Assembly (NCBI GenBank): GCA_003242275.1
Contig: QGUX01000006.1
Location: forward strand, 1-26,966
DNA from: Pseudomonadota bacterium
GTDB taxonomy: Bacteria; Pseudomonadota; Gammaproteobacteria; Steroidobacterales; Steroidobacteraceae
DNA: 26,966 nt
Direction of reading: 5' to 3'
Under the pieces are notes generated by a model. The model was not told where the DNA came from and did no database searches. It worked only from the letters and a program-made list of their open reading frames with translations. A program made the position numbers and the translations under genes. Below, one piece after another: positions 26,214 to 26,966 of the stretch; the stretch's first letter is position 1; the number at the start of each line of letters is the position of its first letter.

Positions 26214-26966
26214 ATGAGCACATTCGAATTCAAACGCGCGCTCGTCCGCACCCCGTCGGCCAGCGTCGTGCATGGGCTCAGGGGCGGCGCGGGCCCGGAC
26301 CCTTCGCTTGAAGGCATCCGGCGCGAGCATGCGGCCTATGTGGCGGCATTGGAGGCCTGCGGGCTGGCCGTGACGGTCCTGCCCCCGCTGGAGGGATTCC
26401 CGGACGCCGTCTTCGTCGAGGATCCGGCGCTGGTCTTCCCCGACGTCGCCATCCTGCTGCGTCCCGGTGCGGTGTCCCGGAGGGGCGAGGCGGCGGCGCT
26501 CGAACCCGTCCTGCGGGAACACTTCGGAACCGTCCTCCTGCTCGGCGAGGGCCACGTGGACGGTGGTGACGTCCTCGCGACACCGGAAGGGTTCTTCATC
26601 GGCCTCTCGACGCGGACGGATGCCGCCGGCGCCGCGGCGCTCGTCCACCTGCTGGCCCGGCTTGGCTACCCCGCCCGGGTGGTACGCACGCCGCCCGGAG
26701 TCCTTCACCTGAAGACGGCCTGTTCCCTGCTCGATGGCGACACCCTCCTCGCCACCGCCGCGCTCGCGGCGACCGGGACCTTCGACGATTTCCACATCCT
26801 CACCGTCGCCAATGGAGAGGAAGCCGCGGCCAATGCGCTGCGGCTCAACGACACGATACTGGCCAGTGCGGCCGCCCCGCGCACGCTCGAGCTTCTCTCG
26901 CGGCATGGATTCAACGTCATGCCGCTGCAGGTTGCGGAATTCTCCAGGCTGGACGCGGGCCTGAGC
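26214..26966 (+). CDS. N(G),N(G)-dimethylarginine dimethylaminohydrolase, 3' end beyond window
   Basis: The frame runs off the right edge, leaving 251 residues. It matches dimethylarginine dimethylaminohydrolases, which hydrolyse methylated arginines to citrulline and methylamines: RALVRTPSASVVHGLR near the start, REHAAYVAALEACGLAVTVLPPLEGFPDAVFVED given here only as FPDAVFVED (62-70), LLRPGAVSRRGE (81-92), DGGDVL (116-121), VLHLKTACSLL (163-173, H165 as catalytic His) and EFSRLDAGLS at the end. The nucleophilic Cys normally follows directly after this last motif, just outside the window. The common EGGDV is DGGDV here. An in-frame ATG at 26181 would add 11 residues; I prefer 26214 because homology starts there, although neither has a well-spaced ribosome site. 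Confidence 0.88.
   Translation, partial: MSTFEFKRALVRTPSASVVHGLRGGAGPDPSLEGIRREHAAYVAALEACGLAVTVLPPLEGFPDAVFVEDPALVFPDVAILLRPGAVSRRGEAAALEPVLREHFGTVLLLGEGHVDGGDVLATPEGFFIGLSTRTDAAGAAALVHLLARLGYPARVVRTPPGVLHLKTACSLLDGDTLLATAALAATGTFDDFHILTVANGEEAAANALRLNDTILASAAAPRTLELLSRHGFNVMPLQVAEFSRLDAGLS

Noticed and set aside
1..26966. CRISPR arrays, tRNA genes, insertion sequences and attachment sites
   Set aside because: Looked for on both strands; no regularly spaced repeats, cloverleaf-like segments, transposase motifs or terminal inverted repeats were recognised.

Overview
The window is about 27 kb of uniformly GC-rich, densely coded bacterial DNA. A TonB-dependent receptor, signal peptides, a lipobox protein, a small outer-membrane barrel and a flagellin point to a motile Gram-negative. 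The gene mix (PQQ quinohemoprotein, NTF2/SnoaL-like exported proteins, a TonB receptor with an EEIVVTAERRE-type start) would suit an environmental gammaproteobacterium of the Steroidobacter/Nevskia sort. That placement is inference; there is no rRNA or other marker gene. I found no tRNA, CRISPR array, insertion sequence or integrase.

Layout. 1-697: the 3' end of an aldose 1-epimerase overlapping an adenine phosphoribosyltransferase-like gene. 736-2890: an exported NTF2-like protein (minus strand) divergent from a sugar-transfer-associated ATP-grasp enzyme. 2906-5733 (minus): a PQQ quinohemoprotein dehydrogenase with a lanthanide-type ligand signature, downstream of a decayed cyclophilin gene. 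5792-8485 (minus): a copper-efflux operon made of a near-perfect MerR-type promoter, a MerR regulator cut down to its DNA-binding domain, and a Cu(I) P-type ATPase. 8530-9147: a membrane-anchored methyltransferase. 9412-14164: a Gld-type ABC operon of ATPase, a permease fused to GldG, and a DUF4340 protein, closed by a strong hairpin. 14392-18963: a three-gene operon of intracellular subtilase, ComEC-type metallo-beta-lactamase-fold hydrolase and DUF2235 (Tle1-like) lipase. 19137-20003: a mercaptopyruvate sulfurtransferase-like protein. 20296-22047: a flagellin with a zinc metallopeptidase inserted in its variable region (flagellinolysin). 22260-26031: a TonB receptor, an NTF2-like lipoprotein and an outer-membrane barrel. 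26214-end: a dimethylarginine dimethylaminohydrolase cut by the window edge.

The best candidate for an undescribed system is the subtilase / MBL hydrolase / DUF2235 lipase operon. All three proteins keep their catalytic residues, none has a signal peptide, the genes are 10-32 nt apart, and the set sits between unrelated housekeeping genes with no type VI secretion parts nearby. Protease plus MBL pairs are known in bacterial conflict systems (for example type I AVAST), but here there is no STAND NTPase and a putative phospholipase takes the third place. An anti-phage or self-intoxication role is inference. The proteolytic flagellin is the second notable item; the family is already described, but this copy shows the insertion point very clearly.
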